Source: a virus
Strand: one strand, 5' to 3'
DNA: 64,000 nucleotides
IMG/VR virus record: IMGVR_UViG_3300050821_001527
Coordinates: 62,001-126,000 of that record
The notes beneath the pieces were generated by a model. It was not told the origin of the DNA and did not search any database. It worked only from the letters and a program-made list of their open reading frames with translations. The stretch's first letter is position 1. Each line of letters starts with the position of its first letter. A program made the translations under genes and the position numbers. This document shows, piece after piece, positions 58,433-63,343 of this stretch.

Positions 58433-58512
58433 GAAGTCCGTCAACCATGCGGTTGACCCGTATGGAGAACGTCGAGTTCAGACATATTGTATAGCTGGCC
58501 ACTTAGGACTTC
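58433..58512 (+). ncRNA. CCA-less four-arm structured element
   Basis: GAAGTCC (58433-58439) and GGACTTC (58506-58512) close a perfect 7-bp stem around a 7-bp hairpin GTCAACC-ATGC-GGTTGAC and a GAAC/GTTC hairpin. No CCA and no tRNA loops, but it occupies a tRNA slot. Confidence 0.4.
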
Positions 58513-58517
58513 CGTTC

Positions 58518-58595
58518 AGTCAGTGAGGGAGTAAGATAACCCCGACGCCTGCAAAGCGTTTCGTATAGTCGGAGCATTACCGACACTGACTTCCA
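58518..58595 (+). tRNA. tRNA-Cys(GCA)
   Basis: AGTCAGT/ACTGACT, U73 as required for Cys, CCA; D-stem GGG/CCC loop AGTAAGATAA; anticodon GACGC/GCGTT, loop CTGCAAA; T-loop AGCATTA. Confidence 0.85.
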
Positions 58596-58599
58596 TTTC

Positions 58600-58676
58600 G
58601 TCCTAATGGTGTAAGGGAATTACAACACGGTAGTCTTCGGACTACAGATGCAAGCCAACTATTGCAAGGGACTCCA
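58600..58676 (+). tRNA. tRNA, anticodon uncertain (TCG or TTC)
   Basis: GTCCT pairs with GGGAC, U73, CCA. Anticodon arm GTAGT/ACTAC closes only six nt (CTTCGG). T-arm TGCAA...TTGCA with GCCAACT loop. Reads as a diverged tRNA. Confidence 0.45.
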
Positions 58677-58680
58677 ATTT

Positions 58681-58757
58681 CGGTTTGTCGCCTAGTGTTC
58701 ATGGCACTCGCCTTGGGAGCGAGCATAACGCGGGTTAAAATCCCGCCAAGCCGACCA
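58681..58757 (+). tRNA. tRNA-Pro(TGG)
   Basis: CGGTTTG/CAAGCCG, ACCA; anticodon CTCGC/GCGAG, loop CTTGGGA; T-arm GCGGG-TTAAAAT-CCCGC (U55-A56) with D-loop TAGTGTTCAT (G18-U19), another matching pair. Confidence 0.82.
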
Positions 58758-58766
58758 TTTTTTAGA

Positions 58767-58843
58767 CGGGGTATAATGTCAGCAGCTAGACGGCTCCCTT
58801 CGGAGGGGAGAGGCCGTGGGTGCGAATCCCACTACCCCGACCA
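58767..58843 (+). tRNA. tRNA-Pro(CGG)
   Basis: CGGGGTA/TACCCCG perfect, ACCA; anticodon CTCCC/GGGAG, loop TTCGGAG; D-stem GTC/GAC loop AGCAGCTA; T-loop TGCGAAT. Confidence 0.83.
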
Positions 58844-58847
58844 TTTA

Positions 58848-58919
58848 TGCAGGAAGAATGAGATTCAAGCGGGCCTCATAAGCCTACCCCCGTGGACGCG
58901 ACTTCCACTCCTGCTTCCA
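58848..58919 (+). tRNA. tRNA, CAT anticodon (Met or Ile2)
   Basis: TGCAGGA/TCCTGCT with a 1-72 mismatch, then TCCA. Anticodon loop CTCATAA. D-arm GAAT-GAG-ATTC has a 3-nt loop. T-arm GTGGA-CGCGACT-TCCAC. Confidence 0.65.
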
Positions 58920-58947
58920 TTTTTTATCGAACAGAAACCGTTCTCCG

Positions 58948-58953
58948 ATATAA
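58948..58953 (+). promoter_or_regulatory. -10 box TATAAT inside array
   Basis: TATAAT lies 10 nt before tRNA 58964; the -35 is poor (ATCGAA at 17 nt). Possible internal array promoter. Confidence 0.4.
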
Positions 58954-58963
58954 TAGATATTTA

Positions 58964-59041
58964 CGCGGGGTGGACAAGTAGTAAGTCGTTGGCCTCATAA
59001 GCCAAATATCGTCAGGTGCGATTCCTGACCTCACGCAACCA
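58964..59041 (+). tRNA. tRNA-Met(CAT), possibly initiator
   Basis: CGCGGGG against CCTCACGCA with a bulge; C1 opposite A72 and A73 as in bacterial initiators. Anticodon TTGGC/GCCAA, loop CTCATAA, lacking the GGG/CCC initiator pairs. D-loop AAGTAGTAA, T-loop TGCGATT. Confidence 0.68.
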
Positions 59042-59044
59042 TTT

Positions 59045-59461
59045 ATGGAAGACGCCGTTCTCAACACGCAAAAAGCCTTGGACACCGCATTGGCATCATT
59101 GAATGCGCTGGCTAAAAAAGATTACGTTCCTCCGACAACCCCCGACATTGACCCCGAAACTGAAATGCCGATTAAAGGGAATGGCACGGAAGAATATGAT
59201 ACCGAAGACGCTTACGAGGATGGGGAAGAAGCAGTCCGTCTGTGCATTGAAATTGCCCAGTTGAGGCTAGAGGTCGAGGGCCAGCCCCGCCGTGCTATCG
59301 TCAACACGGAAAAGGCGGCAGAAATCCGAGCAAGGGGAGCGATTGACAAGGTAAGACCAGAGCGTCACCTGAGCGTTTCTCCCGAACTTATCAAGAGTAT
59401 CGAACATTCCGTAGCTAAACCGGAAATGATGTTCTTCGTTTTGGAAGAACCCAAGGAATAA
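59045..59461 (+). CDS. Unknown acidic protein in tRNA array
   Basis: 138 residues, very acidic (EEYDTEDAYEDGEEAV), helical. No family recognised. ATG is 4 nt after the CCA of tRNA-Met and its stop lies 7 nt before the next tRNA, so RNase processing would release it with a 3-nt leader. Confidence 0.6.
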   Translation: MEDAVLNTQKALDTALASLNALAKKDYVPPTTPDIDPETEMPIKGNGTEEYDTEDAYEDGEEAVRLCIEIAQLRLEVEGQPRRAIVNTEKAAEIRARGAIDKVRPERHLSVSPELIKSIEHSVAKPEMMFFVLEEPKE

Positions 59462-59467
59462 GATTTC

Positions 59468-59542
59468 GCGTTGTTGGCAGAGAAGTGATGCGCTTGCCTT
59501 CCAAGCAAGTTTAAGTGGGAGCATTACCCACACAACGCTCCA
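59468..59542 (+). tRNA. tRNA-Gly(TCC)
   Basis: GCGTTGT/ACAACGC perfect, U73, CCA; anticodon CTTGC/GCAAG, loop CTTCCAA; D-stem GCA/TGC loop GAGAAGTGA; T-loop AGCATTA. Confidence 0.85.
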
Positions 59543-59973
59543 ATTTGTCCGAAGCTATAATCCCCGTGCGTAATAGCACTAAGCGCAAGTAGGCCGAAAG
59601 GCAGAACCGTGATGGTGGATGAACTGCTCGTCTAAAATATCGGCTACATAATTTAGTCAGGTCGTCGGTCTGTCGTTGCGGTGAGCAATCACCAAGCCTA
59701 TGGGACGGCGGCTCGAAAAGGTATCCGTAAGCTGGCAGGAATCGCTTGTGCAAGATTCCACTACCGAAGGAGAATGCGGCGAAAGCCAAGTTCGTTCGCA
59801 CTTGTAGTAGGTCAGTCATCTCAGCCGAGGCAGGCATTTTCAAAATCGTTAGGGTTAGTCCAACCACGGTAAAACGTGAGAGGGGTCATAAAAGACTGCA
59901 AGCGTCACCCTGCCTAAAACCCCCTGTTGGTGAGTGGATAGTTGAAAACGAGGTCAGCGATGACCTGACTTTT
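59543..59973 (+). other. 431-nt segment without CDS, several hairpins
   Basis: Has GGAATC/GATTCC near 59739-59760 and AGGTCA-GCGA-TGACCT at 59951-59966, but no CCA-ended cloverleaf and no sound ORF. The longest rightward frame (59746-60072) runs through tRNA 59974. Could be a structured RNA or several decayed tRNAs. Confidence 0.4.
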
Positions 59974-60049
59974 AGCCGCATGGTGAAATTACAATCACAC
60001 AATCCTGCGAAGATTGAAGTCCCGGTGAGATTCCGGGTGCTGGCTACCA
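59974..60049 (+). tRNA. tRNA-Arg(GCG), second copy
   Basis: AGCCGCA against TGCTGGCT with a bulge, ACCA; D-stem GTGA/TCAC; anticodon CAATC/GATTG, loop CTGCGAA (U33 present); T-arm CCCGG-TGAGATT-CCGGG. Confidence 0.7.
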
Positions 60050-60053
60050 TTTT

Positions 60054-60128
60054 GCGACATAGGTGTTTATAGATACACGCGAGTCTTCCAAACTTGAGTA
60101 GTGAGTGCGATACTCACACGTCGCTCCA
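60054..60128 (+). tRNA. tRNA-Gly(TCC), second copy
   Basis: GCGACAT/ACGTCGC with one mismatch, U73, CCA; anticodon CGAGT/ACTTG, loop CTTCCAA; D-stem GTGT/ACAC loop TTATAGAT; T-loop TGCGATA. Confidence 0.8.
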
Positions 60129-60133
60129 ATTTA

Positions 60134-60186
60134 TGCACCCAAAACTTGCAAGTTACTCGACCCATGAATCGAGTGTGGTGCAACCA
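60134..60186 (+). tRNA. 53-nt mini tRNA-like hairpin cassette
   Basis: TGCACC pairs with GGTGCA before ACCA; between them AACTT/AAGTT and CTCGA-CCCATGAA-TCGAG hairpins. No T-arm. Either a truncated tRNA or a real T-armless one; loop includes CAT. Confidence 0.45.
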
Positions 60187-60192
60187 ATTTAT

Positions 60193-60267
60193 TCCCTAGT
60201 AGTGTCAAAGTAGCACGTCTCCCTGTTAAGGAGTTTAGTGTTGGTGCGAGTCCAACCTTCGGAACCA
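60193..60267 (+). tRNA. tRNA-Asn(GTT), acceptor mismatched
   Basis: TCCCTAG against CTTCGGA has two mismatches; ACCA. Anticodon loop CTGTTAA; D-stem GTG/CAC; T-arm GTTGG-TGCGAGT-CCAAC. Confidence 0.68.
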
Positions 60268-60279
60268 TTTAGTCAGCAT

Positions 60280-60364
60280 TCCAGAGTAGGAGAATTGGTA
60301 AACCCAGCGGACTGTTAATCCGCCGCGAAAGCAACTGCTCGTTCAAGTCGAGCCTCTGGAGCCA
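60280..60364 (+). tRNA. tRNA-Asn(GTT), canonical type
   Basis: TCCAGAG/CTCTGGA perfect, G73, CCA; anticodon GCGGA/TCCGC, loop CTGTTAA; D-loop AATTGGTAAA with GG and T-loop TTCAAGT: the standard elbow. Variable region 13 nt. Looks recently derived from a bacterial tRNA. Confidence 0.88.
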
Positions 60365-60376
60365 TTTTCAAGACAT

Positions 60377-60464
60377 TTCCCCTGACGAAAGCTCTACGAT
60401 GTAGAACATCGCACCAGCAAGTCATGGTTACATGACGTGTCCGTGGACGCACGGAAGCGGGGAG
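60377..60464 (+). ncRNA. CCA-less four-arm structured element
   Basis: TTCCCC and GGGGAG close three hairpins: CTAC-GAT-GTAG, GTCATG-GTTA-CATGAC, CCGTG-GACG-CACGG. A cloverleaf-like outline without tRNA loops or CCA. Confidence 0.4.
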
Positions 60465-60474
60465 TTTGAATTTT

Positions 60475-60552
60475 GCATCCGTCAACCAAACGCGTAAATG
60501 ACTCGGGCTTTTAACCCAAAGGATGTGGTCACGCAAGCCACCGGATGCACCA
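60475..60552 (+). tRNA. tRNA-Lys(TTT)
   Basis: GCATCCG/CGGATGC perfect, ACCA; anticodon loop CTTTTAA, stem with one mismatch; T-arm GTGGT-CACGCAA-GCCAC (A55-C56); D region holds CG at 18-19. Confidence 0.75.
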
Positions 60553-60670
60553 ATTTCTACCTGAACACAAGTGCTATGTCATCGAGCCAAGTCACGGTTA
60601 TTGTGTATCGTGAAAATTCCGTTGACAATGTAGCAATGCGCGAGAAAGACGCGCACGGGTTCCTTTTCAT

Positions 60671-60744
60671 AGGGATATAGTATAAAAGTAGAACGGCACC
60701 CTGACACGGTGAAGGCGAAGGAGCGTTACCTTCTATCCCTACCA
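60671..60744 (+). tRNA. tRNA-Val(GAC)
   Basis: AGGGATA/TATCCCT perfect, ACCA; anticodon GCACC/GGTGA, loop CTGACAC; D-loop AAAAGTA; T-arm GAAGG-AGCGTTA-CCTTC. Confidence 0.82.
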
Positions 60745-60749
60745 TTTTA

Positions 60750-60830
60750 TGAGAATCGAGACGCGGGTGCATATCCCGCCTGCCTGTTTAAATACTTGCA
60801 GTAGCTTAGTAGCAGAGCGCGATTCGTCTC
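60750..60830 (+). tRNA. Circularly permuted tRNA candidate A
   Basis: Order is 3' half then 5' half: AATCG (60754-60758), AGAC, T-arm GCGGG-TGCATAT-CCCGC, CTGCCTG, 8 nt, CTTGCAG, TA, D-arm GCTT-AGTAGCA-GAGC, G, CGATT (60820-60824). AATCG and CGATT make a 5-bp anticodon stem across the ends; four acceptor pairs next to the T-stem hold. D- and T-loops share the A18/G55 type, as expected if they belong to one tRNA. No CCA encoded. Confidence 0.5.
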
Positions 60831-60838
60831 CCTTTTAC

Positions 60839-60917
60839 GGAACGGTAACTCAAATGGGTCAAGAGTGTTCGCCCGATTAGCGAAAGGTTGTGGACTCCCA
60901 AGCCACTCGTTCTACCA
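60839..60917 (+). tRNA. tRNA-Ile(GAT), C33
   Basis: GGAACGG/TCGTTCT, ACCA; D-stem ACTC/GAGT loop AAATGGGTCAA (GG); anticodon TTCGC/GCGAA, loop CCGATTA with C33; T-loop CTCCCAA (U55-C56). Confidence 0.72.
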
Positions 60918-60922
60918 ATCAC

Positions 60923-60995
60923 GGTTCCATACGATAAAGCAGTCCCCATGCCCGATTAGCGTGGTGTCTTGGTGCGAGTCCAAGTGGAACTACCA
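60923..60995 (+). tRNA. tRNA-Ile(GAT), C33, second copy
   Basis: GGTTCCA/TGGAACT, ACCA; anticodon CATGC/GCGTG, loop CCGATTA; T-arm CTTGG-TGCGAGT-CCAAG; D-loop type AAAGCA. Confidence 0.75.
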
Positions 60996-61000
60996 TTTAC

Positions 61001-61076
61001 TGCCCTTTAGCTCATTCAGCAGAGCGGCGTCTTGATAAGGCGAAGGTGGTCGGGGCAGAGCCGACAAGGGCAACCA
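61001..61076 (+). tRNA. tRNA-Ile(GAT), U33
   Basis: TGCCCTT/AAGGGCA perfect, ACCA; D-stem GCTC/GAGC loop ATTCAGCA; anticodon loop TTGATAA; T-arm GTCGG-GGCAGAG-CCGAC. Confidence 0.83.
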
Positions 61077-61079
61077 ATT

Positions 61080-61244
61080 ATGAAACCATACGGATTGACA
61101 AAGAAAATCCTACACAACCATCCCGATGTTCACCCGCCGAAGGGCTGGGTCAACTGGTGGGAAAGCGAAACGAGGGACTGTCTCCGCAAGAAAGCAGAAC
61201 GCCAACAGGCGAAAAAACAGATTTTACAAGATTTGGCTTCGTAG
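61080..61244 (+). CDS. Small basic protein in tRNA array
   Basis: 54 residues: KPYGLTKKIL...PPKGWVNWWES, then a Lys/Gln/Arg helix. Unknown. ATG is 4 nt after the CCA of tRNA-Ile and its last codons overlap the first 10 nt of tRNA-Lys (61235). Confidence 0.6.
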   Translation: MKPYGLTKKILHNHPDVHPPKGWVNWWESETRDCLRKKAERQQAKKQILQDLAS

Positions 61245-61311
61245 CTCAAGCGTCAAGAGCAGCCGCCTTTTAAGCGGAAGCGTCCGGGCAGTCAATCCGG
61301 TGGGGCCACCA
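61235..61311 (+). tRNA. tRNA-Lys(TTT), second copy
   Basis: GGCTTCG/TGGGGCC (several G-U), ACCA; D-stem GCTC/GAGC loop AAGCGTCAA; anticodon GCCGC/GCGGA, loop CTTTTAA; T-arm CCGGG-CAGTCAA-TCCGG. Overlaps the preceding ORF. Confidence 0.75.
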
Positions 61312-61317
61312 ATTTAT

Positions 61318-61425
61318 AAACACCTAGACCGTGTGCGATACCGGCATGGTTTCGTGAGTCGGCTATGTCGAAGCCGAAGAAGATTCGCGGGACTTGGAGT
61401 GTGAAAGAAGCACGGGTGTATTTTT
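61318..61425 (+). ncRNA. Terminal stem plus U-run; tRNA-like internal arms
   Basis: ACACC near 61320 pairs with GGGTGT near 61415, followed by seven Ts; CGGCT-ATGTCGA-AGCCG is a 7-nt-loop hairpin inside. May be a terminator after the Ile-Lys group with a decayed tRNA inside. Confidence 0.4.
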
Positions 61426-61453
61426 TTGAATAAAAAGCGGATTCGTTTATCAT
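61426..61453 (+). promoter_or_regulatory. Promoter of gene 61458, leaderless
   Basis: TTGAAT (61426-61431), 16-nt spacer, TATCAT (61448-61453), only 4 nt to ATG. The start site falls on or inside the start codon. Confidence 0.68.
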
Positions 61454-61457
61454 AGGT

Positions 61458-61835
61458 ATGCAAAACGTTTATCTGAACCGCGACGAACTCCTGCCGATTG
61501 TCAAGGAGAACAAGCAAAAGCACGACAACATTTTTTCCACAGCCGTTTCCGGCTATTGGGTCAAGGCCGAAGAAATCCTGAACGGCAAACTGAACAAGGT
61601 CAAAGCCAAGCAGCAAGTTGACAATTACCTTGGACTCAGCTATCCCGAAGACCATTCTGATGAATATGACCGAGTAATCAGGATGCTGGAACTTTCGTCT
61701 GATGACAAGATTCAGCTTACGTCTTCCGAGTTTGATTGCTATGTTCGCAATCAATGGAACTGGCGCAAGGCGTTCTTGACGGTCAATTCAACATACATTT
61801 CGGACTGGAACCCCATTTCCGGGGCTTCATTCTAA
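61458..61835 (+). CDS. Unknown protein in tRNA array
   Basis: 125 residues, helical, charged; NRDELLPIVKENKQKHDNIF and EEILNGKLNKVKAKQQVDNYLGLSYPEDH. Similar wording occurs in small phage proteins but I cannot name the family. Own leaderless promoter. Its stop overlaps the outer helix of permuted tRNA B. Confidence 0.6.
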   Translation: MQNVYLNRDELLPIVKENKQKHDNIFSTAVSGYWVKAEEILNGKLNKVKAKQQVDNYLGLSYPEDHSDEYDRVIRMLELSSDDKIQLTSSEFDCYVRNQWNWRKAFLTVNSTYISDWNPISGASF

Positions 61836-61916
61836 CAGTCTTGGTCGAGGCGTGGGTTCGATTCCGCCGTGTGGCTCCATGCCGCACGTAGCTTAGTGGC
61901 AGAGCGCGACCTGTTC
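61834..61916 (+). tRNA. Circularly permuted tRNA candidate B
   Basis: Order: GGTCG (61843-61847), AGGC, T-arm with canonical loop TTCGATT, GTGTGGC (61869-61875), T, CCA (61877-61879), one nt, GCCGCAC (61881-61887), then D-arm GCTT-AGTGGCA-GAGC, G, CGACC (61907-61911). The acceptor (7 bp) and anticodon stem (5 bp) pair perfectly across the halves. Outside, AACA and TGTT form a second helix across a 5-nt bulge, a bulge-helix-like junction. The T-stem has two mismatches. Anticodon not determinable before splicing is known. Confidence 0.6.
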
Positions 61917-61991
61917 GGGGCTATGGTGCAGAAGTAAGCACGTTAGGTTCTCAACCTGAAAACGTCGGAGCGTTACCGACTAGCCCTACCA
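61917..61991 (+). tRNA. tRNA-Glu(CTC)
   Basis: GGGGCTA/TAGCCCT, ACCA; D-stem GTGC/GCAC loop AGAAGTAA; anticodon TTAGG/CCTGA, loop TTCTCAA; T-arm GTCGG-AGCGTTA-CCGAC. Confidence 0.84.
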
Positions 61992-61997
61992 ATTTAC

Positions 61998-62073
61998 GGG
62001 GGAGTGGTGCATAAGTAAGCACGGTTGGCTTTCACCCAGCAGAAGCTCGGAGCGTTACCGGCCTCCCCTACCA
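61998..62073 (+). tRNA. tRNA-Glu(TTC)
   Basis: GGGGGAG/CTCCCCT, ACCA; D-stem GTGC/GCAC loop ATAAGTAA; anticodon GTTGG/CCAGC, loop CTTTCAC; T-loop AGCGTTA with one stem mismatch. Confidence 0.82.
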
Positions 62074-62078
62074 TTTCT

Positions 62079-62156
62079 GTAGCTGACCAGTAAGTCGTCG
62101 TCTGCTCTGGCTTTCAACCAGATGTGTAGTGGGTGCGAGTCCCACCAGCTATGCCA
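62079..62156 (+). tRNA. tRNA-Glu(TTC), second copy
   Basis: GTAGCTG/CAGCTAT, G73, CCA; anticodon TCTGG/CCAGA, loop CTTTCAA; T-arm GTGGG-TGCGAGT-CCCAC. The D region is irregular. Confidence 0.75.
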
Positions 62157-62161
62157 TTTCC

Positions 62162-62216
62162 GGGGTGCGCCTCGTCAATTCGTTGATAGGACGGCGAATA
62201 TATCACCCCACTTTTT
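62162..62216 (+). terminator. Rod-like hairpin followed by U-run
   Basis: GGGGTG (62162-62167) and CACCCC (62204-62209) enclose CGCC/GGCG and TCAA-TTCG-TTGA; ACTTTTT follows. Could terminate or separate array transcripts. Confidence 0.5.
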
Positions 62217-62219
62217 CTC

Positions 62220-62297
62220 GGTTCCGTGGTGTAAATGGATTAAGCACAAGAGACTTTGACCCTCTTAGCTCCGGGTGCCAGCCGGACGGAACTGCCA
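62220..62297 (+). tRNA. tRNA-Gln(TTG)
   Basis: GGTTCCG/CGGAACT, G73, CCA; D-stem GTGT/GCAC loop AAATGGATTAA (GG); anticodon AGAGA/CCTCT with one mismatch, loop CTTTGAC; T-arm TCCGG-GTGCCAG-CCGGA (U55). Confidence 0.75.
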
Positions 62298-62304
62298 TTT
62301 TTAT

Positions 62305-62380
62305 TCCCTCTTGGATTGTAATAGTAGCAACTCGGGCTTTGAACCCGAAAGCGGTGGGGCAGAACCATCAGAGGGAGCCA
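62305..62380 (+). tRNA. tRNA-Gln(TTG), second copy
   Basis: TCCCTCT/AGAGGGA perfect, G73, CCA; anticodon TCGGG/CCCGA, loop CTTTGAA; D-stem TTG/CAA loop TAATAGTAG; T-loop GGCAGAA. Confidence 0.83.
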
Positions 62381-62385
62381 TTTAT

Positions 62386-62456
62386 CGGGGTAAGGGTGTA
62401 TTCGTGTAACGACCACTCGGAAGGAGTCTGGAAGCTTACGGACAAACTTCGTCCCC
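62386..62456 (+). ncRNA. CCA-less structured element
   Basis: GGGG (62387-62390) pairs with CCCC (62453-62456); ACTC-GGAAG-GAGT hairpin at 62415-62427 and a GTC/GAC arm follow. Third example of a CCA-less element in a tRNA slot. Confidence 0.35.
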
Positions 62457-62465
62457 ATCTATTTT

Positions 62466-62541
62466 CGGAGTGTATTGTCAACAGCAGACGGCCCGCCTTG
62501 GAAGTGGGAGGTAGTTGGGGCAGCACCAACCATTCCGACCA
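62466..62541 (+). tRNA. tRNA-Pro(TGG), second copy
   Basis: CGGAGTG/CATTCCG, ACCA; D-stem GTC/GAC loop AACAGCA; anticodon CCCGC/GTGGG, loop CTTGGAA; T-arm GTTGG-GGCAGCA-CCAAC. Confidence 0.82.
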
Positions 62542-62545
62542 ATTT

Positions 62546-62728
62546 ATGAACACTGAAAAAATCGTAGGTCAAGAATATCCAGCCGAATGTCTCGTTGATT
62601 CCAAGACGGGTCTGCCGGTGATGATTCGTCATACCGAAGATTCGGACAGGATTCGTCAGTTGGCGAAGGCCAGCGCGGAGAACCTTCTGAGGGCTTTGCG
62701 AGACGAAACGGGGCTGACGCCCATTTAA
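62546..62728 (+). CDS. Small unknown protein in tRNA array
   Basis: 60 residues (NTEKIVGQEYPAECLVDSKTGLPV...), alpha/beta then helix. ATG 4 nt after the CCA of tRNA-Pro, stop 6 nt before tRNA-Arg. The frame opens at 62129 but that part is tRNA. Unknown. Confidence 0.6.
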   Translation: MNTEKIVGQEYPAECLVDSKTGLPVMIRHTEDSDRIRQLAKASAENLLRALRDETGLTPI

Positions 62729-62733
62729 TTTAC

Positions 62734-62809
62734 GGGTCTATAACTCAAATAGATAGAGCCTCGCCTTCTAAGCGATGGGATTCAGGTGCGACTCCTGATA
62801 GACCTACCA
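62734..62809 (+). tRNA. tRNA-Arg(TCT)
   Basis: GGGTCTA/TAGACCT, ACCA; D-loop AAATAGATA; anticodon CTCGC/GCGAT, loop CTTCTAA; T-arm TCAGG-TGCGACT-CCTGA. Confidence 0.82.
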
Positions 62810-62832
62810 TTTCTAGTATAGCCACATGGCGT

Positions 62833-62861
62833 TTCACAAGTGCTTCAACTAGGTGTAATTC
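62833..62861 (+). promoter_or_regulatory. Promoter of second HNH gene, leaderless
   Basis: TTCACA (62833-62838), 17-nt spacer, TAATTC (62856-62861), 5 nt, ATG. Confidence 0.6.
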
Positions 62862-62866
62862 TAGGT

Positions 62867-63343
62867 ATGGGCCACAAAGCTACAAACGAACAACTGGCGG
62901 TTATTATCGCAGAGTCTATTTCCTTCTCTGAGGCAATGAGAAAATGCGATATGAAGCCAAGGGGAGCGTCTTACCAATGGTTTCAAAAACGAGTTAAGAA
63001 GCTCGGATTAGACACGTCTCATTTTAAGGGATACTCGGCTGGTGGTCTGGAAAGGGCCAAGCAGATAAAGAAGCATTGGTCGGAGATTCTTGTTTTAGGA
63101 GACGGTTCGGGCAGAGAAAGGTCAGAGCCTCTTAGGAGGGCTTTTAAAGAATACTGCTTAGAGCAGGCAGTCCCACATATTTGCAACGTCTGCAACGTCT
63201 GCAAGATGGAACCAATTTGGAATGGCCAGCCAATGATATTTCAAATTGACCACATCAATTCAATCAATTTCGATAACAGACCGCTGAACCTTCAATGGAT
63301 TTGCGGCAACTGTCATCAACAGAAAAATTCTAACGGCTACTAA
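62867..63343 (+). CDS. HNH endonuclease in tRNA array
   Basis: 158 residues from ATG 62867, which fits the promoter; the frame opens at 62840. N-terminal HTH-like segment (SISFSEAMRKCDMKPRGASYQWFQKR), then CNVCNVC, FQIDHINSINFDNRPLNLQWICGNCHQQK: HNH core with a zinc-binding Cys set. Unrelated in detail to the HNH at 54907-55386. Its last 9 nt form the 5' acceptor strand of tRNA-Phe, so insertion preserved that tRNA. Confidence 0.88.
   Translation: MGHKATNEQLAVIIAESISFSEAMRKCDMKPRGASYQWFQKRVKKLGLDTSHFKGYSAGGLERAKQIKKHWSEILVLGDGSGRERSEPLRRAFKEYCLEQAVPHICNVCNVCKMEPIWNGQPMIFQIDHINSINFDNRPLNLQWICGNCHQQKNSNGY

Noticed and set aside
59543-59973. RNase P RNA
   Set aside because: The GAGGAAAGTCC-type conserved core and its partner are absent.
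60621-60645. TTGACA promoter before tRNA-Val
   Set aside because: No acceptable -10 at 16-18 nt; the GCGCG/CGCGC hairpin follows instead.
62129-62545. Upstream extension of ORF 62546
   Set aside because: It runs through three tRNAs and the hairpin; ATG 62546 is right after the tRNA CCA.
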